This document shows, piece after piece, positions 8,776 to 16,958 of a stretch of DNA of 64,000 nt. How positions within the stretch are numbered: the first letter of the stretch is position 1; every line of letters begins with the position of its first letter. The position numbers and the translations under genes are program-made. The notes below the pieces were generated by a model that was not told the DNA's origin, did not search any database, and saw only the letters and a program-made list of their open reading frames with translations. Source of the DNA: JAQUBU01 sp036677685 (GTDB lineage: Bacteria > Bacillota > Syntrophomonadia > Syntrophomonadales > Syntrophomonadaceae); assembly GCA_036677685.1 (NCBI GenBank), contig JAVBWA010000013.1:1-64000 (forward strand), written 5' to 3'.

Positions 8776-10119
8776 TTAGGCCAGCTTATTACTGCGCCTC
8801 CATATATTGGCTTTCTTGCATTCGTTAATTAAATCATCCCTGAAATCAGGATGGGCGATTGAGATTAACGCCTCGGCTCTTTCCCAACTGGCCTTTCCTT
8901 TAAGATTGACAAGTCCATACTCGGTAACCACATAATTGCTTATGGAACTGGGAACGGTTACTACGGTTCCCGGTTCGAAGGCCGCTACAATCCGGGAGAA
9001 CCGCTCTCCGGTTTTCCGGTTTACATTGGTGGATGGCATACACAAGAAGCCTTTTCCTCCTTTGGAATGGAAGGATGCAAAGTGAAAATCAAGCTGCCCC
9101 CCGGTGCCCGAAACCTGCTTAAATCCCATGGATTCAGATGATACCTGGCCTAATATATCCACGTTCAAACAGCCGCAGATGGATATAAAGTTGTCAATAC
9201 TGGCAATCACACCGGGCTGGTTGGTATAATCCACCGGATAGGCACAGCAGGCCGGATTATAGTCGATAAAGTCATAGAGCTTTTTACTGCCCATGGCAAA
9301 GGTGTATACGTTCTTGCCCCTGTCAATATTCTTGGCCATATTGGTCACTTTCCCGGCTTCAAATAGATCTACCACGGAATCCACCAGCATCTCGGTGTGA
9401 ATCCCCAGATCTTTAATATCCGAATCAACCAGCAACTGGCCAACACAATTGGGCATACCCCCGATTCCCAGTTGCAGGCAGGCCCCGTCCCTGATTTCTT
9501 CAACTATATGCTCGGCAATTTTACGGTCTATATCATTGGCTTCTACCTTTGGGATTTCCAAAAGCGGCCGGTTGGTGGAACTCTCCACCACATAATCCAC
9601 CTGTGAAATATGCACCATATTATCAACCCCGTAGGCAAAAGGCAGCGATTCGTTGACTTCCACCACAATATTGCGGGCGCTTTTCAGAGCCGCCGGGGTC
9701 ACCGAGCAGGTGGTACTAAGGTTAAAGAAGCCGTGCTTGTCCATCGGGGTTACAGTCGCGAATACTACGTCGGCCGGCCGTATTTTTCTAAAATACATAG
9801 GGATTTCATGATAGGCTTCCGGCATAAAATAAGCCAGGCCCTTTTCGTTTAGTTTCCGCGATACAGTGCCAAACGAGAAATCATTAAAAATAAAGTGTTC
9901 CTGCTCCGGGTCAGCCTTGACAATTTCCGGTTCATACATAGAGGTTCCGAGCATTACGAATACGTCTTTCAATTCCTCCTTACGTTTGGCCAGGGCTGCA
10001 TCCAAATCAAAAACAAAGGTTACAAACCATCCATACATAACTACATCATTAGACCTGACAACTTTAACGGCTTCTTCGGCCTTGACCAGTTTTTCTCTAT
10101 ACATATCTTGATAGTTCAT
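8776..10119 (-). CDS. Acyl-CoA:acetate / 4-hydroxybutyrate-type CoA-transferase (copy 2)
   Basis: Paralogue of the 6202-7563 product, 447 residues, with the same layout: VVFATVTPMDKHGFFNLS, LQLGIGGMPNCVG, GIHTEMLVD with the presumed catalytic E243, and SGTGGQLDFHFAS. The N-terminal third differs most from copy 1 (for example YGWFVTFVFDLDAAL against FGQIVTPTLELDKAL), which suggests different acyl or carboxylate specificity or a mixed oligomer. It lies 17 bases after the dehydratase subunit gene and 20 bases before the dehydrogenase gene, with AGGAGG before the start. One copy may activate the 2-hydroxyacid and the other release the product acid; that is inference. Confidence 0.9.
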   Translation of the reverse strand: MNYQDMYREKLVKAEEAVKVVRSNDVVMYGWFVTFVFDLDAALAKRKEELKDVFVMLGTSMYEPEIVKADPEQEHFIFNDFSFGTVSRKLNEKGLAYFMPEAYHEIPMYFRKIRPADVVFATVTPMDKHGFFNLSTTCSVTPAALKSARNIVVEVNESLPFAYGVDNMVHISQVDYVVESSTNRPLLEIPKVEANDIDRKIAEHIVEEIRDGACLQLGIGGMPNCVGQLLVDSDIKDLGIHTEMLVDSVVDLFEAGKVTNMAKNIDRGKNVYTFAMGSKKLYDFIDYNPACCAYPVDYTNQPGVIASIDNFISICGCLNVDILGQVSSESMGFKQVSGTGGQLDFHFASFHSKGGKGFLCMPSTNVNRKTGERFSRIVAAFEPGTVVTVPSSISNYVVTEYGLVNLKGKASWERAEALISIAHPDFRDDLINECKKANIWRRSNKLA

Positions 10120-10136
10120 TTTTTCAACCTCCTGCC

Positions 10137-11291
10137 TTAGGCAAATTTCTTAAAAGCTCTTACTGTAAGCATCTCGGCAAAACTTTGAATACGGGTCCTG
10201 GCTTGTTCCAATGACTGCATCTGCTGGTCGATTTCAAGGTACAGCAAGGGAATCCCGGCTTCTTCAAATTCCACTGCCATTACCGGGTAATCAAATTCTT
10301 CGGGTTCACAGAATTTCATCATACAAAGAACAAGTCCATCCGCTGAGCTTTCTTTAACCATGTTGATAAGCATTTTTCCGCGTATTTTCTGAGGGTCATA
10401 AGCCAGCGAACATCCCTCAATCAGGGACCACTGCCTGGCCAGGCTGAGCAGCGGATCGTTTCCCTCCGGGACATCGGTTCTAAACTGCCGGGATTCATGA
10501 GCCAGATCGTCAGCCACCACTGTAATACCGTTATCGCTGAACAGTTGCAAGAGTCCGTCCGGTTCGGCCATAATTCCGGTCAAAATAACCTTTTGCCCTT
10601 TGAATTCTTCGGCTGGCATCTTTTTGAGTTCTTCCATCAATTCATGAACCAGCAAGGTGTGCTGGCCCTTCTCCATAAAATAGCGGCTCTTGATGACCAG
10701 ATGCCTTACAGCCGGAGTTATGCTCACCGGATAGCTGCGAGCCAGATTACAAAATTCACGCATGGCTTTACGATTCTCGTTATAGACGGCAATGCTTTGC
10801 TTTAAGGCCTCCTCGCTTATGGCCTGGCCGCTTATGCTCTCAATCTCTTGCTTGATGTGTGCAAACTCGGTCTTAAGGTACTCAACCCCGGCTTCAATCT
10901 TTCTCATCTGGGGATAAACCGTTAGTATCGCCTTGATATCAGGAACTGCATAGAGCCAGTCCTGTCCGACTGATTTCAGAGTATCACAGGGAGCAGGAAT
11001 AATGACTGCATCCAAATCGTTATATACACCTCGCAGAGCAAAATCCATAACCGACTGCATAATTGAACAGCAAAAAGCCGGAAAAATACTATGCACCCGG
11101 GAAACCTGAGTCTGACCTCCCCATATTCCGATCGGCAGCATCCCGGCCGCATGGACAATCTCTTCTGGGCAATAGACGGGAAAACACCCGATTGCGCCAT
11201 TCCCAGTCCGCTCTTTATAACTCTTTACTACCTCGCGGGGATTGGAAACCTTTGCTTTCATTTCATCCAGTACTCTGTTAATTGCATCCAT
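10137..11291 (-). CDS. 2-hydroxyacyl-CoA dehydratase, subunit D/beta-like
   Basis: Iron-sulfur subunit of the 2-hydroxyacyl-CoA dehydratase/benzoyl-CoA reductase superfamily, 384 residues. Diagnostic stretches are CFPVYCPEEIVHAAGMLPIG near the N-terminus, PAPCDTLKSVGQDW in the middle and CMMKFCEPEEFDYP near the C-terminus; their cysteines are candidate [4Fe-4S] ligands. The start is an ATG at 11291, with AGGAGG eight bases upstream; an upstream in-frame GTG overlaps that ribosome site. It follows the partner subunit gene by 12 bases. It should form the heterodimer that eliminates water from an (R)-2-hydroxyacyl-CoA after electron injection by the activator. Confidence 0.9.
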   Translation of the reverse strand: MDAINRVLDEMKAKVSNPREVVKSYKERTGNGAIGCFPVYCPEEIVHAAGMLPIGIWGGQTQVSRVHSIFPAFCCSIMQSVMDFALRGVYNDLDAVIIPAPCDTLKSVGQDWLYAVPDIKAILTVYPQMRKIEAGVEYLKTEFAHIKQEIESISGQAISEEALKQSIAVYNENRKAMREFCNLARSYPVSITPAVRHLVIKSRYFMEKGQHTLLVHELMEELKKMPAEEFKGQKVILTGIMAEPDGLLQLFSDNGITVVADDLAHESRQFRTDVPEGNDPLLSLARQWSLIEGCSLAYDPQKIRGKMLINMVKESSADGLVLCMMKFCEPEEFDYPVMAVEFEEAGIPLLYLEIDQQMQSLEQARTRIQSFAEMLTVRAFKKFA

Positions 11292-11303
11292 TCTTCTCAC
11301 CTC

Positions 11304-12527
11304 CTATAGTCCCTGGCACTGTGTTTTGTTGTTTTCCATCATTTCTACCAGGGCCTGGATTCTGGTTTCAAACTGGGCCTTGGCATAATTGCGGGGATCG
11401 GTCTGGTCTCCATCAAACATGACATACGGCACTCCGGTCTGTTTATACACTTCCTGGGCCAGTTGATACTGCATAAAATCCATGAGTTTGCAGCTCCGGT
11501 TCAAGTGATAAACCGCGCCGTCGCACTTGCAATCCTTGATTATTCTCACCCTCAGGTCTATAGAGCGTTTCAAATTACAGTTGTTCATTACACTGGCATA
11601 GGCCCGGGCCATACCATCAAAATCCCCGGCTTCATAAAGCAGGGTCCAGGCTTCAGGATAAGTTGAGCCCACCATATTGATGCCATATTCCTTAAAGGTC
11701 TTAAAATTATGGGACAGGTACGGCCAGCAGGCTATTCCCTCCCACATAATCCGGTACTTTTCCTCCACCGGGAACTGGCTCTTTCCGTTTTCAGCCATTT
11801 CTTTCAGTTCTTCGGCTATCAAATCATATAGCTTGACGGACTCTTCTCGACCCCGCATGCAGACCATCATTGCCATATAGTTGAAAATATTGAAGCCGTT
11901 CAAAGGAGAAGGTGCATATTCAGCATATTTCATAGCCCGGTTCCAGGCTTTAGCCGCCCGGCTGGAGTTTTCCATTACCACCTGGAAACGATCATAATCA
12001 AAGGGTTTTCCACATATCTCTTCCAGCTGGCGGATGGCTTCCTTGAACTGCCCTTTGATATAGTCCACCCGTTCCTGGCTTACCTCATATTCAATGTTGT
12101 AGGGCACATCGATACAGATGAGGGGAATGTTCAGTTCCCGAGCCAGGTTTTCGTACCACTTCAGTAAGGTATTGCAGATGTTATTGCAGACAATTACCAA
12201 ATCCGGCAGCGGGATGTTCTCGAAGCAACACTCCTGCAGATCCTTGTAAGCCAGGTTGATTCTGGCGTAGGAACAAATATCCACCGAATAGCCTCTCGAT
12301 TCTGCGTAATCGATTAAGGGCAGAGCTCCCCCTTTGGCTCCGATAGCGGCAGCATGGTTTTCCGGATATAGAACATGGATGCCCATGGTCTCACAGAATT
12401 CCTGGGGTGCAATGGAAGCAGACCAGGCCACCAGTTCGCCGCGTTTTTTGCCTGCAATGGCATCCTGGTAGTGTTTGGCTGTTAATTCAGCCAGGTATTG
12501 TTTTGAACTCATTTTTTCTTCACTCAC
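11304..12527 (-). CDS. 2-hydroxyacyl-CoA dehydratase, subunit alpha-like
   Basis: Second dehydratase subunit, 407 residues, and first gene of the five-gene operon. Family features are GELVAWSASIAPQEFCETMG, CSYARINLAYKDLQ and VCNNICNTLLKWYENLA, where cysteines may bind a [4Fe-4S] cluster. I start it at a GTG (12527) with GAGGTG six bases upstream; the next in-frame ATG at 12512 has a poorer site. Upstream open frame to 12668 runs through the promoter and is not coding. A sigma-54 promoter at 12609-12624 reads into it. Homologues act on lactyl-, 2-hydroxyglutaryl-, phenyllactyl- or 2-hydroxyisocaproyl-CoA. I cannot tell which applies here. Confidence 0.88.
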   Translation of the reverse strand: MSEEKMSSKQYLAELTAKHYQDAIAGKKRGELVAWSASIAPQEFCETMGIHVLYPENHAAAIGAKGGALPLIDYAESRGYSVDICSYARINLAYKDLQECCFENIPLPDLVIVCNNICNTLLKWYENLARELNIPLICIDVPYNIEYEVSQERVDYIKGQFKEAIRQLEEICGKPFDYDRFQVVMENSSRAAKAWNRAMKYAEYAPSPLNGFNIFNYMAMMVCMRGREESVKLYDLIAEELKEMAENGKSQFPVEEKYRIMWEGIACWPYLSHNFKTFKEYGINMVGSTYPEAWTLLYEAGDFDGMARAYASVMNNCNLKRSIDLRVRIIKDCKCDGAVYHLNRSCKLMDFMQYQLAQEVYKQTGVPYVMFDGDQTDPRNYAKAQFETRIQALVEMMENNKTQCQGL

Positions 12528-12608
12528 AGCTAACACCTCTCTTATAGATTTTATGGTTTTATATTTTGGCGCCGAAAATCGAATCTTTACTCCTTGTTGA
12601 GTTGGTTT

Positions 12609-12624
12609 TGCAAAAACTGTGCCA
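12609..12624 (-). promoter_or_regulatory. Sigma-54 (-24/-12) promoter of the dehydratase operon
   Basis: On the minus strand the sequence reads TGGCACAGTTTTTGCA. The GG and GC doublets are exactly ten bases apart, as required for sigma-54. It lies about 80 bases upstream of the GTG start of the alpha-like subunit and should drive all five genes down to 6202. Confidence 0.85.
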
Positions 12625-12849
12625 AAGAAAAAATTAACGGTATTAAGCTTTGGAAATTGTCCAGTCAACAGTTGTTATATATATAGGTTGCCTGGTAATT
12701 ATCTGAGTAGCCTTCAGTTAAAACCTCAGTATGTTTATGGAATTTTTTAGTTTTGTTCCTTTTATATGGTTAGGTATTTCGCCTCGCCCAAAGAATCATG
12801 CCTCAATATCTCCAAAACCCGGTTAATACCTACGAGTTCATTCTTAGTT

Positions 12850-12865
12850 TGTGATAAAAATCACT
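12850..12865. promoter_or_regulatory. Crp/Fnr-like dyad between divergent sigma-54 promoters
   Basis: TGTGATAAAAATCACT matches the Crp/Fnr half-site pattern TGTGA-N6-TCACA in all but the last base. It sits in the middle of the 603-bp divergent regulatory region, about 225 bp from one -24/-12 element and 170 bp from the other. It could bind a Crp/Fnr-type redox or catabolite regulator. Its use is inference. Confidence 0.45.
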
Positions 12866-13035
12866 TATTTTTGATTGCATTTTGCCTCACTTGAATCCAG
12901 ACCAGCTTCACCAACTGACCATTATAAATATGGCCTGGCAGGGTTCATCAAAAATTCACGGCAAACTGCATGGTTCCCAAAATTGCGGCCATTACAATCA
13001 ATCCCGTTTCAATATTGGCCAGTTTTAAATTTAAT

Positions 13036-13051
13036 TGGCATGAATTTTGCT
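13036..13051 (+). promoter_or_regulatory. Sigma-54 (-24/-12) promoter of the activator/transporter genes
   Basis: TGGCATGAATTTTGCT fits the sigma-54 consensus YTGGCAYGRNNNTTGCW at every position, with the preceding T included. GG and GC are ten bases apart. The ATG of the dehydratase activator follows 80 bases after the -12 element. Confidence 0.87.
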
Positions 13052-13130
13052 CTTATATGCATTAGCAAAATCAAAAGTCCTGATAATTTGTAAACGGACT
13101 AAAAATTAATTTTGAGAGGAGGGATACAAT

Positions 13131-13934
13131 ATGTACGCGCTAGGAATTGACATCGGTTCAGCTTCATCGAAAGTGGTTATTATCGATCAGAATAAAACAC
13201 TGATTGCCAATGCGGTAGTTCCGGGCGGTGCAGGCACCACCGGGCCGGTTAGGGTTTTGGATGAGATCTTTAATAAAGCTGATTTAGCTTGGAAGGATAT
13301 AGGCCGAATCGTGGCAACTGGTTACGGAAGGATGAATTATGAAAAAGCTGACAATCAGATCAGTGAAATCACCTGTCATGCTTTAGGAGTTCATCACCTG
13401 CTTCCATCGGTTCGATCCATTATCGATATCGGGGGGCAGGATGTAAAAGCCATCTCAATATCAAAAGAAGGTATCGTATCAAGGTTTGTAATGAATGACA
13501 AGTGTGCAGCAGGTACAGGCCGTTTTCTAGAAGTTATGGCCAGGGTGATGGAAACCGAAGTAAGTGAATTGGGTACACTAGCTAAACAAGCTGATGCAAT
13601 TGTTGATATTAGCAGTACATGTGCGGTTTTTGCCGAATCGGAGGTTATCTCCCGCCTGGCTGCAGGGGTAAAAGCCAGCAACGTGGCTGCGGGTATACAC
13701 CAGTCGGTGGCGCGGCGTGTAGCTGGACTGGCCATGCGGATTGCTGTAAAGCCCACGGTGGTCCTAACTGGAGGAGTGGCTCAAAACGAAGGAATCGTAG
13801 AGGCTCTTTCCAAAGAACTGCAGCAAGCTATTGCGGTATCACCCAGTTGCCAGCTTACGGGAGCCCTAGGAGCCGCCCTAATTGCCAGGCAGGAACTGTT
13901 AACGTCAGTTTTAACAGCGCCCGGTGCATTATAA
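13131..13934 (+). CDS. 2-hydroxyacyl-CoA dehydratase activator ATPase (HgdC/FldI-like)
   Basis: ATP-dependent one-electron activator ('archerase') of 2-hydroxyacyl-CoA dehydratases, 267 residues. It has the ASKHA nucleotide-binding fold: phosphate-1 loop LGIDIGSASSKVV, phosphate-2 SIIDIGGQDVKAI and adenosine loop VVLTGGVAQNEGIVEAL. The two cysteines expected to bridge one [4Fe-4S] cluster between monomers are in NDKCAAGTGRFLE and SSTCAVFAESEV. It has a GGAGGG ribosome site and a sigma-54 promoter. It is divergent from the dehydratase it should serve, and the matched promoters imply co-expression. Confidence 0.93.
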   Translation: MYALGIDIGSASSKVVIIDQNKTLIANAVVPGGAGTTGPVRVLDEIFNKADLAWKDIGRIVATGYGRMNYEKADNQISEITCHALGVHHLLPSVRSIIDIGGQDVKAISISKEGIVSRFVMNDKCAAGTGRFLEVMARVMETEVSELGTLAKQADAIVDISSTCAVFAESEVISRLAAGVKASNVAAGIHQSVARRVAGLAMRIAVKPTVVLTGGVAQNEGIVEALSKELQQAIAVSPSCQLTGALGAALIARQELLTSVLTAPGAL

Positions 13935-14020
13935 AGACAAACTCTATAAAAGGAAGCCCCTTCTTTTAAAGAAGATTTCGTTGAAGGCTATATAAGCATA
14001 ATAAAAAGGGAGGAAAAGAT

Positions 14021-15178
14021 ATGACTAACAATAAGAGCGCCGTTGCCTCAAGTGCAAGTATCGGTTTCGGAATGGCTGCGGTCTGGTTTGGAACCCACTG
14101 CGGTGGCGGTTTCGCAACCGGCAACCAGGAAGTCAATTTCTATGTCAAGTACGGCTGGTATTGTATACCTATCGCCATAGTTGCCATGCTCTTACTGGGA
14201 TATATTCATAGAAATGCAATGATTTTTGCCAAGGACAATAGGACTTATGATTATAAAAGCTATGCTAATGCTCTCTTCCACCCCTATGAAAAAATATTTG
14301 CCCCAATTTTTGAGTTGGGTTTTATTATCCTGATCCTCTGCGGTGTTAGTGCAGCTATAGCAGGCGCGGCCACTCTTCTGAGTACAACGGTAGGCCTTCC
14401 GTATGGTCTGGCGATTGTTATAATCGGCGCTATCCTGCTGGTAATGACCATATTTGGAGCCCAGCTTATTATCAATGCCTCCAAGTATATGACCTATTTC
14501 TTGCTGGTGGCCGTCGGCGCCATCTTTATACTGGGTATAAATGCGGGCTGGGTTAACTTCAGTAATATTATGACCACCCACGAATCCTACGGCTTTAGTT
14601 TTGGCGCCGCCGCCTGGAAGGCCCTGGTATATGTGGGTTTTCAGGCATTTACCGTGCTTCCTATAATTTCATGCGCGCAAAATGTTAGAAGCACCAAAGA
14701 TTGCAACGCCTTCTTCGGCTTCGGCTTTGCCATGAATGCTGTAATGCTGGTACTGGCCTGCATTATGCTGCTGGGATTCTCTCCCGAAGTATTGAAAGAG
14801 ACCCTGCCGGTCCATTTTGTTGCCAGTAGTCTGGGATATTCCTGGATGCTCTTGGTTTACAGCCTGGTACTGTTCTTTGCCCTGGTATCTACTGCAGTTA
14901 CCCTGGTCTTCGCCTCAGTTGCCAGATTTGAAAATGTCTGGACATCAGGTACCGGTATTTTTGAAAGCCTCAGAGCTCGCCGTATAGTTATATCCATCAT
15001 TACCATGGTCATCTGTACTTCAATATCCATATTCGGTCTGACTAACATTGTCGTAAAAGGTTATGGTTCGGTAGGCTATCTGGGCATCCTGATAGTAATA
15101 ATTCCAGGTATCTTTGTGGCTGGATATAAAAACAAGAAGGCTGCCCAATTCCGGGAGGCCAACGGCATCGTTGAGTAA
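14021..15178 (+). CDS. YkvI-like membrane transporter
   Basis: Integral membrane protein, 385 residues, with about ten to eleven hydrophobic helices. The N-terminal helix has the broken glycine-rich stretch FGTHCGGGFATGNQE, recalling the YkvI family and the unwound helix 1 of LeuT-fold amino-acid transporters. It lies 86 bases after the activator gene on the same strand and may share its sigma-54 promoter. By context it would import the amino acid or hydroxyacid fed to the pathway. The substrate is not shown by sequence. A strong terminator follows. Confidence 0.75.
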   Translation: MTNNKSAVASSASIGFGMAAVWFGTHCGGGFATGNQEVNFYVKYGWYCIPIAIVAMLLLGYIHRNAMIFAKDNRTYDYKSYANALFHPYEKIFAPIFELGFIILILCGVSAAIAGAATLLSTTVGLPYGLAIVIIGAILLVMTIFGAQLIINASKYMTYFLLVAVGAIFILGINAGWVNFSNIMTTHESYGFSFGAAAWKALVYVGFQAFTVLPIISCAQNVRSTKDCNAFFGFGFAMNAVMLVLACIMLLGFSPEVLKETLPVHFVASSLGYSWMLLVYSLVLFFALVSTAVTLVFASVARFENVWTSGTGIFESLRARRIVISIITMVICTSISIFGLTNIVVKGYGSVGYLGILIVIIPGIFVAGYKNKKAAQFREANGIVE

Positions 15179-15250
15179 ACCGGCTTCATATGCTAGGCAT
15201 GGCTCTTATTAAGATAGCATTTGATATATAGCAACACTCTCCCAAGCTGA

Positions 15251-15293
15251 GGGGTAAGAAGCAAGAGCCCTTCTTGCCCCTTTTTATTTTTTT
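15251..15293 (+). terminator. Rho-independent terminator after the transporter gene
   Basis: GGGGTAAGAAG pairs with CTTCTTGCCCC (one G-U pair) and is followed by TTTTTATTTTTTT. It closes the activator-transporter transcript. Confidence 0.87.
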
Positions 15294-15356
15294 AAGCATC
15301 GGAGGAAACTGCGGGGCAGTTTTAACAATACCGCTGCAACGATGTGCACCTCCTTA
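15290..15356. repeat. Partial copy of the 38.5-kb intergenic element
   Basis: This stretch shares TTTAAGCATCGG, then GAAACTG and GCAGTTT, and further on ACCGCTGCAACGA, with the element at 38529-38693. It lacks the central portion and the right terminal inverted repeat of that copy. Confidence 0.6.
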
Positions 15357-15459
15357 TATTTCTATCCTATATTATTGCAACTATGTTGTTTTCATACATA
15401 ATTACTTATCCAAACAATTTACGTAAGGTTATCTGTGTTTGGGGAGAGGAGGGAATATT

Positions 15460-16731
15460 GTGAACTGGCAGATCTGGTTTTCTGCGGCACTTTTTATACT
15501 GGTATACGCAGTAATTATTTCCGAAAAAATTCACCGCACTATTATATCTCTGCTAGGAGCAACCCTTTTAGTGGTATTGGGGATTCTTGACTTCACCGAA
15601 GCCATCGGCAAGGTTGATTTTAATACCATCGGCCTCCTGGCTGGCATGATGATAATCGTGGGTATCACCAGGAAAAGCGGGGTTTTTGAATATGTGGCCA
15701 TAAAGGCCGCGCACAAGACTGGTGGAGACCCGTTTAAACTACTGATAGCACTGTGTGTTGTAACTGGTGTTGCTTCAGCTTTGTTGGACAATGTCACCAC
15801 CGTTCTCCTGATAGTGCCGGTCACCATCGCTATTTGTGCCGATTTGGACATAAACCCTGTTCCTATTTTTGTAGCCGAAATACTGGCCTCCAATATCGGA
15901 GGAACCGCAACCCTGATAGGGGATCCTCCCAATATAATGATTGCCGGTGCAACTCAGCTTGGTTTCATGGATTTCTTATACAATGTTGGTCCGATAGCAA
16001 TTGTCATATTTATTGTTACCATCCTGTTATTAAAGATTATCTATGGCAAAAAAATGGATGCCAGTGAAGAAAACAAGGCCCGGCTTATAGCTATGAACCC
16101 CGAAAATGCTATAACCGACCGCCCTCTGATGATTAAATCTCTAAGTCTTATAGGCGCAGTAATACTTGGCTTCACAAGCCATTCCGTTCTTCACCTGGAG
16201 CCTGCAGCCATAGCCCTTACCGGGGCCGCTCTGCTGCTATTGATAACCCGTGAAGATCCGGAAGAGATTCTGCAATCCGTGGAATGGGCTACCCTTTTTT
16301 TCTTTATTGCTTTGTTTATTCTGGTCGGTTGTCTGGAAAAGGTAGGCATCATCGAAGATATGGCCCGGGCTGCAGTTAATGTAACCCAAGGTGATTTAAA
16401 GGCCTCTTGTTTTTTAGTTCTGTGGCTATCAGCTATTGCCTCAGCGTTTATTGACAATATACCATTTGTTGCAACTTTTATCCCTTTGATCAAGGAGATG
16501 GGAACCATCGGGGATATAAATACCTTGCCTTTGTGGTGGGCTCTATCCCTGGGTGCTTGCCTGGGCGGCAACGGTACCCTGATCGGCGCTTCGGCCAATG
16601 TTATTGTTTCAGGGATGGCCGCTCGTGAAGGCTATAATATTACCTTCCTTAATTACATGAAAATAGCCTTCCCCCTGATGCTGCTCTCAATAGTAATTTC
16701 AAACATCTATTTACTGTTATTCTATCTATAA
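15460..16731 (+). CDS. ArsB/NhaD-superfamily ion transporter
   Basis: Polytopic permease, 423 residues, with about 11-12 helices in two halves. The motif GGTATLIGDPPNIMIAG in the first half and GGNGTLIGASANVIVSG in the second are the paired signatures of the ArsB/NhaD/CitM ion transporter superfamily. The start is a GTG at 15460 with AGGAGGG six bases upstream; the open frame to 15439 begins within the ribosome site. It could carry Na+/H+, a di- or tricarboxylate or another anion. It is encoded between the YkvI-like transporter and the convergent sigma-54 activator. Its own promoter was not identified. Confidence 0.85.
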   Translation: MNWQIWFSAALFILVYAVIISEKIHRTIISLLGATLLVVLGILDFTEAIGKVDFNTIGLLAGMMIIVGITRKSGVFEYVAIKAAHKTGGDPFKLLIALCVVTGVASALLDNVTTVLLIVPVTIAICADLDINPVPIFVAEILASNIGGTATLIGDPPNIMIAGATQLGFMDFLYNVGPIAIVIFIVTILLLKIIYGKKMDASEENKARLIAMNPENAITDRPLMIKSLSLIGAVILGFTSHSVLHLEPAAIALTGAALLLLITREDPEEILQSVEWATLFFFIALFILVGCLEKVGIIEDMARAAVNVTQGDLKASCFLVLWLSAIASAFIDNIPFVATFIPLIKEMGTIGDINTLPLWWALSLGACLGGNGTLIGASANVIVSGMAAREGYNITFLNYMKIAFPLMLLSIVISNIYLLLFYL

Positions 16732-16743
16732 TCAGAGGACACA

Positions 16744-16756
16744 CCCCTGCGAGGGG
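16744..16756 (+). terminator. Small hairpin just after the ion-transporter gene
   Basis: CCCCTGCGAGGGG forms a 4-bp stem 13 bases after the stop codon, followed by AATTTCCCC rather than a T-run. It is weak as a terminator on its own. Confidence 0.35.
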
Positions 16757-16780
16757 AATTTCCCCATAAAAGACCCCTTT

Positions 16781-16931
16781 GAGAATGTCGACAAAGTCTT
16801 GAAAATCCCAGGGCGATGACAAGAGTGAAGATCAAGGCATTGTGAAAAGTCCGCGATTGAGGCGTACTTGAGTACGTTGATTGAGGGGGCTTTTGACAAT
16901 AACGCAGAGATTCGCTTTTGTCATCGTCCTG
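16781..16931. repeat. Nested inverted-repeat intergenic element
   Basis: The outer arms CAGGGCGATGACAA (16809-16822) and TTGTCATCGTCCTG (16918-16931) are complementary at 13 of 14 positions. An inner pair, TTGTGAAAAGTC and GGCTTTTGACAA, also matches (10 of 12). The centre has a GTACTTGAGTAC palindrome flanked by two GATTGAGG copies. The whole could fold into one long hairpin or be a non-autonomous mobile repeat. Only one copy is visible in this window. Confidence 0.6.
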
Positions 16932-16956
16932 AAAGGGGGGGGCTGGCGCCCCCTTT
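16932..16956. terminator. Hairpin after the sigma-54 activator gene
   Basis: AAAGGGGG and CCCCCTTT flank a GC-rich loop three bases beyond the stop of the minus-strand activator gene. Plus-strand transcripts meet ATTTATT afterwards, so it may serve both directions. Confidence 0.6.
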
Positions 16957-16958
16957 AT

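Noticed and set aside
15439..15459. TTG start upstream of the ion transporter
   Set aside because: It lies upstream of and partly inside the ribosome site that serves the GTG at 15460.
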